This document shows, one piece after another, positions 51,435 to 62,439 of a DNA stretch of 64,000 bases (position 1 is the first letter of the stretch; the number at the start of each line of letters is the position of its first letter). The stretch is from contig CM036755.1 of NCBI GenBank assembly GCA_020796225.1, positions 82,219,150 to 82,283,149 on the forward strand, in the 5' to 3' direction. The notes below the pieces were generated by a model. It was not told the origin of the DNA and did no database searches. It was given only the letters and a program-made list of their open reading frames with translations. The stretch is from Arion vulgaris. Lineage: Eukaryota; Mollusca; Gastropoda; Stylommatophora; Arionidae. The position numbers were made by a program, and so were the translations under genes.

Positions 51435-51930
51435 AAGTAATTCCATAACTGCAGCAAATGTTAACCTACCTAAATCACTTCTTTTCTTCAAACACTCCAT
51501 ATCGATCACTTGTTAACCACTTTTTGTGATTTATATGTGATCTTAGCCTACAGACGATTGTATGTTGTGCCAGTTGTGCACCTACAAGTAGACCAGCACA
51601 TCTGATTTCTACAAGGCTTTTTATTTACTAGGGTAGCTTCCTAGGTCCTACATCAGTCGCCTCTTATGACGTGTCTTGTAGGTCACAGTGTACTAATTTT
51701 TGCTTCCCTTGCAGAACCCAGCACCACAAGGGTGACCTAAATCAGTTAACGCCTTCACTCTGTAATTTTGTTTTCCAGACACAATTATATTGCAACGTGT
51801 ATGCAAATCTCAACCAATGAAAGCAATGAAAGTCATTCCATGATGGCAGCAAGTGTTAACCTACCTATATCAGATAACTCCTTCACTCCGTAATTTTGTT
51901 ATTCCCTCCAGATGCAATTATATTGAAATG
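51412..51930 (+). repeat. Tandem duplication of the RPTP terminal exon end, with acceptor-like sites
   Basis: The phrase gtgtatgcaaatctcaacc occurs in exon 23 (51412) and again at 51797. Each is followed by aatgaaagt...ttaacctacct and cttcactcygtaattttgtt. A third partial unit starts at 51912 (atgcaattatattg). Without the SINE-1 insertion the unit is about 130 bp. The second and third units are preceded by acceptor-like ttttgttttccag and ttattccctccag. Confidence 0.85.
51478..51734 (-). mobile_element. SINE-1 copy in the RPTP 3' UTR, 10 bp target duplication
   Basis: Minus-strand SINE-1 flanked by acctaaatca at 51468-51477 and 51735-51744. It starts 44 bp after the RPTP stop codon and splits the first unit of the terminal-exon duplication. 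Confidence 0.93.
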
Positions 51931-52180
51931 TATACTGTATTAACCAGTATACTGGCTTTGTAGCATCTTAGAAAATACTGCGAGCCTGTATATCGGCTCA
52001 GAGGAGTGAATGAGTTAAATGTCAATACATATTTGTCTATACAATCACATTTGTGTTAGCCATACTTTCTTGTTTGTTTCAACAGTTGCCTTATTATCTT
52101 ATGTTACATACAATATTTGTATTCTATCTCTGGAGGCTACAGAGATGTGGTTTTACAAAAGAATAAAGAGAATACAATGG
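51930..52180. other. Sequence downstream of the RPTP gene; no clear polyadenylation site
   Basis: The first aataaa (52162) lies at the junction with an RTE-C fragment. I cannot tell where the RPTP transcript ends. Confidence 0.35.
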
Positions 52181-52350
52181 AGGTATTGAATGAGTCAAGT
52201 TTCAGAGAAAACTTATTATCAATATAAGATAGAGGTAGTCATAATTTTTCGGATGTGTGATGAGAAGGGAGGTCTAGAACACATTGTGACAACGTAAAAT
52301 CGAAGGAGATGAGACAAATGAAGACGGAGAGAGAAAATATTTTAGACAAA
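52130..52350 (+). mobile_element. RTE-C LINE 3' fragment
   Basis: Plus strand: ggctacagagatgtggtttt and tagtcataatttttcggatg then gatgagacaaatgaagacgg, matching the sense copy at 25260-25520. Confidence 0.7.
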
Positions 52351-52504
52351 ATATAAGAGAGAGAAAGCTTTAAAACAAACAAAATCATTAATGGTGTGAC
52401 TCTATCCAAATTTACAATGAGTTTCTTATGTTGAACACTACTCTATACAGCAGAATGTTTAAAGTTGATAGCTCTATTTTATAAATTCAGATGTCTTATT
52501 CTAC

Positions 52505-53530
52505 AAAGAACTATACTTCTTCTGCGTTCTCACTAGATTGGGATTTGGATTCTCTAATAAAGGCAGCTGTCTGCCTAATATTATCATTCACGCCATACAG
52601 TTTGTCTTGGACACTGGTGTAAGTGGGCCACCTCTTTCTTCTCAGGTCTGCATACTGGGGGCAGTTCTGTGGGATATGTTCTGTTGTCATACTTGCCAAG
52701 CTGCAGGGGCACAGGTCGTTGGTGCCTATCTTGAATTTAGTGTACAGGTGGTGTCTCATTCTGTTGTGACCCGTTCGTAGGCGAAGTATGGCTGTCTGGT
52801 CCTTTCTGGACAGTTGGTAATATCTATCGTTCTTGTTGTGTTTTGGGTGTTCTTTATCCCATTTTGCTTTGTAGTGTCCTTTGGTTATGGTTTTGTTTCT
52901 TCATAGCTAACCACGTTGTCATCTTGGGGCATTCCTGCTCCTCTTTAGCCAGTCTGTCAGCATCTTCATTCCCTTGATCTTGCAGTGTGACGGTATCCAC
53001 TGGATGAACCCTCTCAGATTCATGAGATAACTGGGTTACGGTTGACCTGAGATCACTTAGTTCTGTGTTCCTTTCATATTTCAGTGCTGAGATAACAGAC
53101 AATACGTCAGTCAAAAGCACTATTTTTCCATTTATTTAGTTCATATTTTAGTGTGCCATTTTTGCAGCTGCACTGAAGGCTTCTACCTCAGCCCTGAAGT
53201 TGATTGAGAACTTGCCAAAGCCAAGGTTAGTTCTACACCATTTTTTAGTCTGAGGACAACTCCCCCTCCTTTATTGTGGGTGGCATCTGTAGCCGAGCCA
53301 TCTGTGTATGTATGTGTCTGTGAATCCATTGAGTAGTTTCCGTTTATGTATTTTTCTGCAATGAGCCTTCTCTCTGGGTCTGTCTGTGTTCCTTTCCTGC
53401 CAATGCCACTTATTTCTTCTGAGAGCTCTGGGAGACTGAATGCCCAGGGAGGGGAAGCACTGGCTGGCTGAATGTGTCTTGGTTGAGCCAGTGCCAATAT
53501 TGGCACTATGCAAGAACTATACACAAATAG
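52505..53530 (-). mobile_element. RNase H-bearing LINE related to family D, 3' part
   Basis: Reverse-strand frames in order: 53183-53536 with QTHTYTDGSATDATHNKGGG (first RNase H acidic motif), 52854-53120 with VLSVISALKYERNTEL and GNEDADRLAKEEQE (terminal motif), 52511-52759 with MRHHLYTKFKIGTNDLCPCS (Cys-rich tail). Several frameshifts. It is the longest family D-like copy. Confidence 0.9.
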
Positions 53531-53539
53531 CCTCAAATA

Positions 53540-53880
53540 GATAGTGTAAATACTTTTATATTTCTTCCTTCCTCCTTCCTTTCATTCGCTTGAAATACTG
53601 TCTATGTATTCAATGTTGTCTCTTGTATAAACTTCACTGTCTTTTAGAGCTCACACAGAGGTCTATGTAGTTTTATGTCAAGTGTTGTTTCATTAGGCCA
53701 GTGAGTTTGCCTCAGTATATCATATTCGGGCAGTCTTGAAGTATGCACTATTGTTTCTATTGAATAATTTGGTTCCTGAGGTGGCTTGTCAGAAAATTGT
53801 TACTGCTAGAATGGTTTGGCAGGTGGCTTGCCATATTGTTAGAGTTAATGGACTGTGAGCTGTATTATTATTATTATTAT
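53540..53880. repeat. Repeat R4 and (tta)n run
   Basis: 53560-53700 (cttgaaatactgtctatgta, caatgttgtctcttgtataa) recurs at 62255-62400. A (tta)n run ends the stretch at 53865-53885. Confidence 0.6.
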
Positions 53881-53928
53881 TAGTATTATTCTTATTATAT
53901 GCCAAATAGCACTGGTTACTCATGTACA

Positions 53929-55913
53929 GTTGCTGGAGAAAATAATTGCCAGAAAAATATCCTGCCAACTAGAGAGGTTATGTCTCCTTCCACCTACCCT
54001 TGGAGGTACCGTCCATATAGAGAGACATGGCGTAACGCAGCGGTGTTCGCCTACGATGTCTATGAGGGTTTTCACTCGGGCATTGAGACATGTGCTGCTG
54101 CAATTGACCTTGAAGATGCCTATAATAGAGTGCCGTTGCATTTTTAATGGTGCAGCTGACTGAACTCAATATCAGCCCATTCCTCCTCAATTGGATCTTT
54201 GCGGCCCTCTTCCAGCGAAAGATAGTGTTTAAATGTGGCAGTTGGGCGTCATCAGCAACAACAATCCACCCTGGCTTACCACAGGGGTCACCATTATCTC
54301 CGGTGTTGTTCAATGCCTATACTGTGAGCATCACAAAAGAGCAGATCACGGGTAGAGGAAGGACAATGTCATATGCAGATGATGTGTTGGTGTATCGTCA
54401 GGGCAAGGATAGAGAACAGCTTGTGGAGGAACTTCAGTCAGAACTCGACCGCATAGGTAGATGGTGCGTTGAAGCAGGAGCATTGGTCAACCCCACAAAA
54501 GCAGCGGTGACATGGTTCTCTTTAAACAACCACATCGTCAACACTCCAACACCATCTGTGGTTTTGTGTTCAGAGGTAGTGGAGCGATCTCAGTCTATGA
54601 AATACCTGGGGTTGCGTTTTGATCGTAGTCTAGCTTTTACGGAACACATAGCTCATGTGATAATGAAGGCGAGGAAAGGTTTGCTGGCGATGAGGGTAAT
54701 GGCTGCGGCGGATTGTGAACAGCGCCATCTTTTTATTTTATACCAGGGTCTGGTCCTTTCTGTGCTTGAGTATGCGCTGGCGATCCTGACTCTCAGTCAT
54801 AGTCAGATAGAACGACTGGAAAGAATACAGAACGAGGCGATGCGCATTATACTTGGTTGCACTAAAGACACGTCGTGCAGGGCGATGCGCTATCTCCTTG
54901 ACTATCCTACTATGGAGTATAGAATACTGATGAGCCGTGCACGAGCATACCTTCGAGTCAATGCTGACACACAACATCCTCTGCACTTGGAAATAAAGAG
55001 ACAAAAGGAAATAGGTTAAAAGAGGAAAATCTTGGATGGGTCAGGCCGAGGACTGTATTGAACAGGTGTGTACACTTGAAGACATTGATCCCGGTGAAGA
55101 ATGGATACCGGTGCCAACAGGAATCGCTACATCCTTTTCTGTATGCATCGAACTTGATAAAGAATGCAGGCAACACAACCCACTTGTTGTGGAGGCAGAG
55201 GTTCAGGCATTAATTTCTGAGAACGCATCTGAGCATGATGTAATCATTTATACGGATGGTTCGGTGATTCGACATGTGCGGAGCTCGTGGGCTTTCACTG
55301 CTCAGGTCGGAGGTGATGTTGTGAAGGAAGACAGTGGTGGTTTTGCCGTGACTACAAGCAGTCTCACTATGGAAATCATGGCGGTTACCAAAGCGATGAT
55401 TTGGCTAGAATCACAGACTTTTATCCATGCATGTTTTCTCAGTGACTCAATGAGTATGCTCAGGAAGATTGAAACAGGATGGGCTAGGAGACATTGGATA
55501 GAATCGCTGGGGAGGTCTAAGCTGACAAAGATCAGTTTTATTTTTGTACCAGGGCATGCAGGTGTAAGGGGAATGAACGTGCGGATAGGCTTGCAGGTAT
55601 GGCTGCTGTCCAAAGCGGACGAGCAATGGACCAGGCTGATATTATAAATTCCCTAAGGGAGAGAGGGCGTGTACATGATTCACGTAATAGCGGTGCATCC
55701 ACAACACTAACCAGACTGCAAGAACTCAAAGTTAAGTGTGGTGTAGCTCGACAAGCACGCTATGCTGGCAGACAAAGAAGAATTGTAAACCAACAAAGAA
55801 CCGGTGTCGTTAGTCGCCACAGCTGATGGACATACTGAGGGAGAGATCGGAGCACTTATGGACTAATTTGTTCGACGTGCAGTGATGGTGATCCGACGAC
55901 TAAACTAAACTAA
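53929..55913 (+). mobile_element. J1 Jockey/I-type LINE, 5'-truncated, 11 bp target duplication
   Basis: The 1985 bp insert is flanked by actcatgtaca (53918-53928, 55914-55924). After a frameshifted start, 54147-55019 encodes the reverse transcriptase palm and thumb: GLPQGSPLSPVLFNAY, SYADDVLVYRQ and ERIQNEAMRIILG. 55036-55647 encodes RNase [31 protein letters not shown] and [12 protein letters not shown] frameshift then leads to a polar tail (55599-55826). The 3' end is a (ctaaa)n run. The N-terminal endonuclease is absent. The order RT then RNase H places it in the Jockey/I superfamily. Confidence 0.93.
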
Positions 55914-55924
55914 ACTCATGTACA

Positions 55925-56430
55925 TATTTTGTGTTTTGGGTAAATTTGTACAAATCTACACACTTTTTTTGCATATTGTTTTTTCCAATTGGTAAAGAAA
56001 CATACTGAATGAAGAAAGAGATTAAATGATGGCGCAATCTCATTATATTTTATAGCGTGCATCAAATAATGTTATGCAATTATTGTTTATTTATTTTAAC
56101 CATTGGGATATTGGGATTTAGATCATTTATGATCGATGCAACATGCCTATTTAAGTGGCCAACATTTTGTATCCATTTAAGTTGGTAAAATTTATGTTAT
56201 CTAAAGCAGAACATATGATAATCTAATGAAAAATTATAAAAAATTAATTATATATTTTTAGATGTCTAATCTCGTTGACTGGAACACACCTCATTTCCCA
56301 CTTGCCATTTTGTAGAAACGCCCAAATTGCTCCAGCCAAAAATCCCCAAATATGTGATAAAATGGATTCTAATAACTCATTACTGTCCTTGTTGGCGACG
56401 TAAACAAGACGTGATAATTCCTGTGGATGT
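55925..56430. other. AT-rich sequence, possibly LINE 5' UTR at its end
   Basis: 55925-56260 has no recognised feature. 56270-56440 may be the 5' UTR of the RTE LINE that follows, but I cannot place the 5' end. Confidence 0.4.
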
Positions 56431-56445
56431 GTTTACGGTGATTTA

Positions 56446-59400
56446 ATGTGTTCATTAAGGATGAACCTACGACAGGTCCAGCAAACCGGTAGGGGATTTA
56501 ATTGTTCACAAATTGAATCTGCTCTAGATATTGTGCAAGAACTAAGTAAACTGAAGAAATCTATCAAAGATCGGAACAACAACACACTAGGCGAAACAAC
56601 TAGGTCACAAATAAACCCGACGCGACCGCAAGAAAAGTCTGTGACTAAAACAGCTACACACGCCAGACAAACGACTAAAATCGGAACGTGGAATATCTGC
56701 GGGCTCGGCAAAAAAGAACCAGAAATAGTGGAGTTCATGATCAAACACAAGATTAATATAATGGGAATAGCAGACTGTAGGAAAAAGGGTAATGCAACTA
56801 AAGTGACACACAACAACTACGTCATTTCGTGGAGCGGCACAGAGATACAACAGAGAACTGTGCACGGAGTAGGCTTCATCTTACATCCAGACATAGCTAG
56901 AAACATCATGAAAATTGACTACATATCTGAGAGAATAATAATGCTACAACTACATGGCAAAACAAAAAAATACAACACTCATTCAGATTTATGCCCCTAC
57001 AAACGATGGCTACACCTAAGAGGAAAAAGATGCATTCTTTGATAAAGTGTCTGATCTTATTAGTCAAACACATAGTAAAGACGATGTATTCGTAATGGGA
57101 GACTTCAACGGGCATGTCGGCCGGAGACGAACACCATGGGAAGAACAATTAGGACCTTTTGCAGACAACGACAGAAAATGTAACGAAAATGGGCAGCACT
57201 TACTAGAACTCTGTGCAGAACACGGACTCTATATCACAAATAGTTTTTATAAACATCCTATGAGCCAGATCTACACATGGTACAAGTGGAACAACCTCGA
57301 CCAAGCTGCTCAAATAGACTTTATATTAACCCACAAAACAAGAAGATCCAACTTAAGAGACGCCAGAGTAATCCCAAACACAACAGTGAATACAGACCAC
57401 CGCCCACTAATTGCCTACCTCAATGAAACACCACTTAGCAAAATACATAGAAAGACAGCAAGAACCAAGATTATAGATACCAGAAAAATAAATGATCCAG
57501 ATATACAAAGAATAATAAATACAGAAATGACAGAGGCTATAGTAGAAGCATATATACCAGAAGATAACGTTGAAACAACATGGAAAAAATTTAAGAGCAT
57601 TCTTTTGAAATGTCTAACAACGCATTGTGGCACCACATTTAAAAGAGGAACAGAGAAAAAAAGAACAGCATGGTGGAATAATGAAGTTAAAGAAGCAATA
57701 AAAATTAAAAAAGAACTATGTAAGACCTGGATAAGATCACGCTCAGAAGACGATTATGATAAATACAGACTAGCAAGGCAGACATCGGCCAGAGTAATCA
57801 AGCAAGAGAAAGAAAAATCTTGGACCATGTATGGTGAAAATCTCAGTAGATTATGTGTAGAGTCCAGCAGACAATTTTATAAGGCCATAGCAAAAATGAG
57901 AATAAGGGACGAACCCTTCCAGCCATCCGAATATATAAATGATAGTCAAGGTAAACCTATACATGAAGAAGTTAAGATCAGAGAAAGAAGGGAAGAATAC
58001 TTCAAAGACCTCTTGAATATACCAGATACTGGGAATAAAACATCATTCAAACCGAGACATGCAAACATTGAAGAACCTGAAATACTAGTAAGTGAGGTAA
58101 GAGAAGCTATTAAGAGAAGCCCAAAGAACAAGGCTGCGGGAATTGATGGAATAACAGCCGAATCAATAAAGGCGTGTGGAGAGATTGGAGTAACCTGGGT
58201 ACATTATATCTTCAAGAAGGCGTGGGAAGAAAAACTGTCACTTCAGATTGGCAAAAGCTATTATAGTACCAATATGGAAGAAAAAAGGTAAAAAACAAGT
58301 GTAGTACATATAGAGGCATCTCCCTTCTAAGAGGCATCTTCCCATGTGGGAAAAATGTTTGCAAGAGTTTTGGAGTAACGAATAAGACCAATTGTGGAGC
58401 CAGCACTCAGTCCACAACAGTTTGGGTTTAGAAAAGGAAAAGGGTGCACAGATGCAATATTTGCTCTAAGACAAATTAGTGAAAAGACTATAGAACACAA
58501 AAATCAAATGAATATAGCCTTCATAGACCAAGAGAAGGCGTTTGATAGGGTTAACAGAGACATATTATGGGATGTTCTCGAAAACTACGGAATAAAAGGA
58601 ACACTGCTAGACTGTGTTAGAGCCATATATATAGAAAGTGAAAGTGCCATACGAACAAGCGCCGGACTCACAAATTGGTTTCCAGTAACATCAGGAGTAC
58701 GGCAAGGATGTGTTTTATCACCTCTCCTCTTTATTATATACATGGATAGTATCACCAAAATAGATGAAGCATCACTCAACGCAGACCAACAAAATGAACT
58801 GCTCTTTGCTGACGACCAGTGTATATTCCATAATAATATTGAACAGCTTCAAGAACACATAAACTTACTCAACAATAGCTGCCTCAAAATACAACATGAA
58901 GATCAATATTCAAAAGACAGAAGTCATGACTATAAGCAGAGAACATAAAGATATCAACATAAAAATAAATGACCAAACGCTAAAGCAGGTGAGAGAATTC
59001 AAATACCTTGGAAGTATCTTCACATCTGATAGTAGACTGGACAGAGAGATCGAAACTAGAATCCAGCAAGCCAACAACATTGCATACCAGCTTACCCCAA
59101 TTTTGAAACACCCAGCTATTCCAGTAGTGACTAAAAGACAGATTATAAATTCAATCTTTATACCAACACTGTGCTACCAGAGCCAAACATGGGCACTGAC
59201 AAAAGAACAAGAAAGGAAAATTACCACATGCGAAATGAGATGCCTGAGGAAAGCAGTAAATAAAACAAGAAGAGACCATATAAGAAATGAGGAAATTAGA
59301 AGAACAGTCGGAACAACACCTGCTATTAGATTTATTGAAAAACAGAGACTCAAATGGTTTGGCCACTTGGTCAGAATGAACCGAATACACCAGTTGCAAG

Positions 59401-59600
59401 AGCGTACAACCTGAAAATGGAATCATCAAGAGGAAAGGGCAGACCAAGAAAAGATGGGTTGATGGAGTTACAGACATCTTAAAACTCCACAATACCACAC
59501 CATATCAAGCGACCGAGCGTGCATTATCTCAGAAACCGATCATCAGTTAAACCTGCTACGCCTAGCAGCAAAAAAGCAGAGAAGGACAAACGAAAAAAAA
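56446..59600 (+). mobile_element. Nearly full-length RTE-type LINE with endonuclease and reverse transcriptase, frameshifted
   Basis: Four plus-strand frames line up. 56446-57042: basic start and endonuclease TKIGTWNICGLGKKEPEIVE. 57047-58291: rest of the AP-type endonuclease (VFVMGDFNGHVGRRR, AAQIDFILTHKTRRSNLRD, TDHRPLIAYL), linker, and RT start (NKAAGIDGITAESIKACGEI). 58394-58948: RT core with IDQEKAFDRVNRDI, VRQGCVLSPLLF and LLFADDQ. 58896-59414: thumb and C-terminus (REFKYLGSIF, LCYQSQTWALTKEQ, LKWFGHLVRM). At least three frameshifts or stops (near 57000, 58290, 58900) inactivate it. There is no RNase H, as usual for RTE. It is about 3.1 kb, close to the clade's usual size. Confidence 0.93.
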
Positions 59601-60470
59601 CTGTCCTGATGAAAACATCAGTGATTCTTGAAATATCTATGAACAGATGAACATTCTGTGCCTGTGTCACTATTGACTCTGTTGCAAGATGCCCGCTAAC
59701 TTTTTACCTGATTATTTTGTCTATCAAATATCATTGCGTAATCATATTTTTGTTCAATAATATCTTTTACTTGCAATGTTTAGAAATTATATACCTATTT
59801 AATGTTTATGTATGATACTATAAGTGTTAGTTCTTTATGGGCTGCTTACTAGACCAATTCGGCATCATTTTCTCTTGAAGGCCATATTTATTGACTTTTT
59901 TCTTTACAATATGAAAATATTGAATATTATAAATTTCATGATTACTGCCTTTCATATTTCCCAAACATGTTTAAATTCAAATATGTTTTGCAAATATGAA
60001 GACTTTAAAAGACTGTAGTAAAAGATTCCATTATATTCTTTATACTTATTTTTTTCCTTCTTTGTGACTGTTAAAAAATTTGTCATTTGTAGAATAATCT
60101 ATTTTTAGACTTTCCATAAGTAGGTCACGGATATCATAAATTACATCACACTTATGTTAAAACCACATATCCTGATAGCCCATCCAATTAGCTTTCCAAA
60201 CATATATAACATTCCTATTTTAAATGCAAAGAATTTGTATGGTTGCTAAATATAGAGCAGGGCATCAAAATATCGAAAAACCTGCCGATGGTTAAGAGTT
60301 AAAGAAGTGAAGACTTACTTAAAAATGAAAAAAGGTTGCATGTCTCACTTATAATGCAGTACAAATGTATTAAATATATTTACACTCCGTTAGAATCAGT
60401 GATTTTATTTTTTTCTGTACATGTCTCTGTTTTCTGTGTTTGTATGGTTTTTTCAGTATTGTTCTGCCTG
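59601..60470. other. AT-rich intergenic sequence with no recognised feature
   Basis: The start may be the 3' UTR of the RTE LINE (tgatgaaaacatcagtgatt at 59607). The rest has no coding signature or family match. Confidence 0.4.
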
Positions 60471-60472
60471 AT

Positions 60473-61040
60473 TAATTGATTGATTGATTGGTAGGACCAT
60501 CATCATTGCACTTTTGTTAATAGCCATGTGTGCTTTGAATTTTTCTTTATGCAGATCTCATTGCCAATGCACAAATTCAGTAGCATTTTCTGTTTTCTTA
60601 GATACTATTTACAGTTGTTTAGTATTTTGTGGCTCACATGTAATAAATGGACAGATGCTCAATAAATCAATCAAGTACCATGCCTGCTGGTGTAAGCGAT
60701 CAAGTCTCCCATAACTCTCTCTGCTTGATGCAGTTAATCAGTTCTGATGTCAATCTTTTATCAGACCATCCACCATCTGCTCCCTCTGCTTTCCACAATT
60801 TTAGAAATATAAAAAGAAACAATGAAACAAAGGGTTGGATACTACCACTATGGAAGGAGGCACCCCATCAAAGAGGAGAAGAAGACCATAGAGAAAATAG
60901 ATTCAGGCTGTAACTGATGATGTGAGCATGACAGCGGCTTGACATCTGGCTTATGAGGGAGAGAAATTTCAAAGGACTGTTAGGGTGGAAAAGTTCTGCT
61001 TAGGACAAGATATGTGATGATGAACTAGCAAGACAAATCA
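60473..61040. mobile_element. SINE-7, RTE-K and RTE-B fragments in series
   Basis: 60473-60545 is a minus-strand SINE-7 tail ((ttgat)n then ggaccatcatcattgcac). 60670-60800 is minus-strand RTE-K (atgcctgctggtgtaagcga). 60800-61040 is plus-strand RTE-B 3' sequence (ctatggaaggaggcacccca). Confidence 0.65.
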
Positions 61041-61400
61041 ACCAAAAAAAATCTGCAACAATTGCTGCAATAGATTTCAGAGCCACTGATGAATTTCTTT
61101 ATATGTTCAACTCTTGATATATCTGCAATTATTTTTTAATCTCTAATTTCACTCTTGATCTTTTCCCTCCATGCACTGCATTCCATAGTCTCATGTTCCT
61201 AGAAACCAAATTTAACCCCTTATTCATTCTTTAGTTTAAACATCCTTATGTTGGCAACAAAAGCATACTGTTCTTCTCTGTTCTTGACCACCCTGTTTTG
61301 TGCTCCATCTGTGTTTAATTTCTTTCAGTTGCTGTTCTACTGTTCTCCAGGTGGCCTTGGGCCATCCAAACTTTCATTTTCCCTCAGGTTCTATCTCAGT
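61041..61400 (-). mobile_element. RTE LINE C-terminal remnant
   Basis: Only 61290-61390 is recognisable: the reverse complement carries a TWRTVEQQLKEI-like segment, as in RTE tails. The upstream part has no secure match. Confidence 0.5.
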
Positions 61401-61402
61401 AC

Positions 61403-61633
61403 TTCTTCTTTGAATGCTCCATATCAACCACTCTGTGTGATCTGAGCCAAAGAGCAACTGTACTGTGCCAGTTATGCACCTACAAGTAGGCCAGCACATC
61501 TGATTTCTGCTACGCTTTTATTTACTAGGGTAGTTTCCCAAGGCCCCTACCTCAGTCACCTCTTACAACATGCCTTGTAGGTCACAGTGGTACTATTCTT
61601 TGCTTCTCTTGCGGATCCGGCACCACATAGGCG
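61403..61633 (-). mobile_element. SINE-1 copy with 12 bp target duplication
   Basis: Flanked by ctatctcagtac at 61391-61402 and 61634-61645. Slightly shortened in the tail half. Confidence 0.93.
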
Positions 61634-61649
61634 CTATCTCAGTACAGTT

Positions 61650-62255
61650 TTGTGATATAACTAGTCTCCATACGTAACAAATATCTGATACAACTCCAGT
61701 ATCTCCTTTGGATGATGGTATTCCTATTTTCCTGATGACACTATGTAAGCAATTCTTGGTTAGAGTTAGTTATTGACCATAAAATATTAAGATCTTTTGT
61801 AGGAAAGTTGTATGAAAGGTGGAAAGTTTGGACATATATTGTCCTGTTATTCTCCAGCATTCTGATCTGTACAGTTATAGCACACAGCTGGGGTGTGTAT
61901 TAGTCTGAATTCTCATGTTGTGTTGATTACCAACCATCTAACTTCAATACCTTTATGATGCATATCACTCCTGCATACATCTTTAATACTGGATGACACA
62001 TGTGTATAACCAGCACAATGCAGAAACTGTCATATGTATACCCTTTGTCATCTTCTGAAAGATTTAGAGCACATCTGGGTCTGTGAGATACCAGTGAATC
62101 TTATTCTGTTAGCTAATTTTCTAACCCACAACCTTCAGAACAATAGTATAACGTCTTAACCAGTTTGCCATAGAGATATCTCAACTGGATTGAAAGATGT
62201 TTTCAGCAGAATTGTTTCCTTTTGTTTGTGCAAACAGATCTCTGATAACAATTCC
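61650..62255. other. Intergenic sequence; decayed tRNA-derived SINE at its end
   Basis: 62110-62170 on the reverse strand has a tRNA-like stretch resembling the SINE-3 head (ctatggcaaactggttaaga; gttctgaaggttgtgggtta). The remainder is unassigned. Confidence 0.45.
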
Positions 62256-62400
62256 TTTCTTCATCCTTGTCTCCTTACTTCCTTCCTTTTTTTGCTTGAA
62301 ATATTGTTTGTATATTCAATGTTGTCTTTTGTACAAACGTCACTATCTTTTGTCACTTGCACATAGGTCCATGTTGTTGTCTTTCCAGTGGTCATCACAA
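62255..62400. repeat. Repeat R4 copy
   Basis: It shares cttgaaatattgt...attcaatgttgtct and tacaaacgtcactatctttt with 53560-53700. Class unknown. Confidence 0.55.
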
Positions 62401-62439
62401 ACTCATTTCTGGTTTGTCAAATTTTTTTAATACCGGATA

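Noticed and set aside
50116..51127. An intact Tc1 transposase gene
   Set aside because: Several stops and frameshifts, and a deletion between the first acidic motif and the C-terminal segment removes catalytic residues.
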